This document shows positions 6,234 through 6,499 of a stretch of DNA of 6,499 bases, in pieces. Both the position numbers and the translations under genes were made by a program. Under the pieces are notes generated by a model. The model was not told where the DNA came from and did no database searches. It saw nothing but the letters and a program-made list of their open reading frames with translations. The DNA is from Mesoaciditogaceae bacterium. Lineage in GTDB: Bacteria > Thermotogota > Thermotogae > Mesoaciditogales > Mesoaciditogaceae. Position 1 is the stretch's first letter, and each line of letters begins with the position of its first letter. The stretch is taken from NCBI GenBank assembly GCA_015486145.1, contig WFSH01000209.1:1-6499 (forward strand), given 5' to 3'.

Positions 6234-6296
6234 GTGCTCTGTTATGAACATCTTGTATGGAACAAACGTCTGAATCAGTTTTGACAAGGCTTCAAA
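6234..6296 (+). repeat. Third, degenerate partial copy of the repeat
   Basis: It has the same orientation as L and matches L at about 104-161. Shared landmarks in order are GCTCT, CTGTT, ACATCTTGTATGG, GTTTTGAC and GCTTCAA. A few bases are inserted between the third and fourth landmarks and several substitutions occur elsewhere. It lies just outside R and supplies the second arm of the long palindrome. Confidence 0.7.
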
Positions 6297-6306
6297 AAAC
6301 TACACT

Positions 6307-6325
6307 TACCGCTTGTAAAGCGGTA
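6307..6325 (-). terminator. Perfect hairpin, possible minus-strand terminator
   Basis: TACCGCTT pairs with AAGCGGTA across a 3-nt loop (8 bp). On the minus strand it is followed, after seven bases, by TTTTTT. This would suit a terminator for whatever is transcribed leftward from beyond the right edge. The gap before the T-run is longer than usual, so it may instead be another palindrome of the repeat region. Confidence 0.4.
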
Positions 6326-6408
6326 CTAAAATGTCAAAGAATGTTGCTATTCGAAATATGTTATCCACACAATCTCGAAGAGATCTGAAAAAGTTCGTGT
6401 CATTCGAA

Positions 6409-6498
6409 CTATTTGAAAATGTGAATCTTTTCGATCGCTTGAGCAAACACCATAGATCCTGCGAATATCAACGTACTGGCATAAAGTGGCCACGTGAT
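6409..6498 (-). pseudogene. Possible AzlC-like permease fragment entering from the right edge
   Basis: A minus-strand frame is open from the window edge to a TAG at 6409-6411 and encodes 29 residues, including ASTLIFAGSMVF. This resembles the early-membrane motif (S-x3-[FY]AGSxxF) of AzlC-family branched-chain amino acid permeases, where it sits roughly 50-60 residues from the N-terminus. If so, the frame stops far too early, only about ten residues past the motif, next to the repeat cluster. It would then be a truncated remnant. The stretch is short and the identification is tentative; it may be chance or the C-terminus of another membrane protein. Confidence 0.3.
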
Positions 6499-6499
6499 C

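Larger units (their letters stand above)
6123..6295. repeat. Long branched palindrome formed by R and a third repeat copy
   Basis: Arms across 173 nt are complementary in register. TTGAAGCCTT (6123-6132) pairs with 6286-6295, AAAAC (6137-6141) with GTTTT (6278-6282), CCATACAAGATGT (6153-6165) with 6248-6260 over 13 perfect pairs, and AACAG (6171-6175) with CTGTT (6239-6243). The apex contains two further perfect hairpins at 6184-6198 and 6211-6225. The whole can be drawn as one interrupted stem carrying two short branches, on either strand. Confidence 0.75.

Noticed and set aside
1..6296. CRISPR-like array in the repeat regions
   Set aside because: The recurring core is only 9 nt, units are few, and the intervening sequences are themselves conserved between copies, unlike spacers.
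6281..6306. TTGACA at 6281-6286 as a plus-strand -35 box
   Set aside because: At 17-nt spacing the next hexamer is ACTTAC, a poor -10 box, and no gene follows in the window.
6361..6369. TTATCCACA, a perfect E. coli-type DnaA box
   Set aside because: It is a single copy with no neighbouring boxes or AT-rich unwinding region, and the Thermotoga DnaA recognition sequence is, as I recall, a different 12-mer. Not evidence for an origin.

Overview
The window looks like part of a thermophilic bacterial chromosome from the order Thermotogales, perhaps a Pseudothermotoga-like genome. This rests on gene content and style: a class II tRNA nucleotidyltransferase with N-terminal DHH-like and CBS regions (a layout I remember from Thermotoga and Aquifex), tightly overlapping genes, TTG/GTG starts and AT-leaning base composition. 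The species assignment is inference.

Layout. Positions 1-270 are a non-coding repeat copy (L). Positions 296-3746 hold three plus-strand genes joined by 4-7-bp overlaps: a small GIY-YIG (DUF123-type) protein, a 673-residue CCA-adding-type tRNA nucleotidyltransferase with a decayed DHH region and two CBS domains, and a seven-or-so-pass membrane protein of the lysylphosphatidylglycerol synthase TM/UPF0104 family. This unit ends at a good intrinsic terminator (3755-3785). A tRNA-Gln(CUG) gene with encoded CCA lies on the minus strand (3867-3940), with its own promoter and a terminator-like hairpin, so transcription converges on 3785-3844. A second plus-strand pair follows: a signal-peptide protein of unknown function, probably beta-rich, and a HemW-type radical SAM protein whose start lies inside the preceding gene. 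From 5915 to the end (585 nt) there is no credible complete gene. It holds an inverted copy (R, 5961-6225) of the left repeat, a third partial copy (6234-6296), and a short minus-strand reading frame entering from the right edge that resembles a fragment of an AzlC-type permease.

How the parts relate. The first unit mixes nucleic-acid functions (putative nuclease, tRNA 3'-end synthesis) with a membrane protein, with no obvious single pathway; translational coupling is the clearest link. The second unit pairs an exported protein with HemW, probably through coupling rather than shared chemistry.

The most unusual content is the repeat system. Copies L and R are inverted around the 5.7-kb gene segment and share a perfectly conserved 47-nt end block made of two TCC-loop hairpins. 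Each copy carries a private insertion. R and the third copy together can fold into one ~170-nt branched hairpin. This could be a palindromic mobile (REPIN/MITE-like) element or a structured RNA, and it could support inversion of the segment. The second most interesting item is the tRNA nucleotidyltransferase, whose DHH region starts in register but lacks the metal-binding motifs and the DHHA1 domain.
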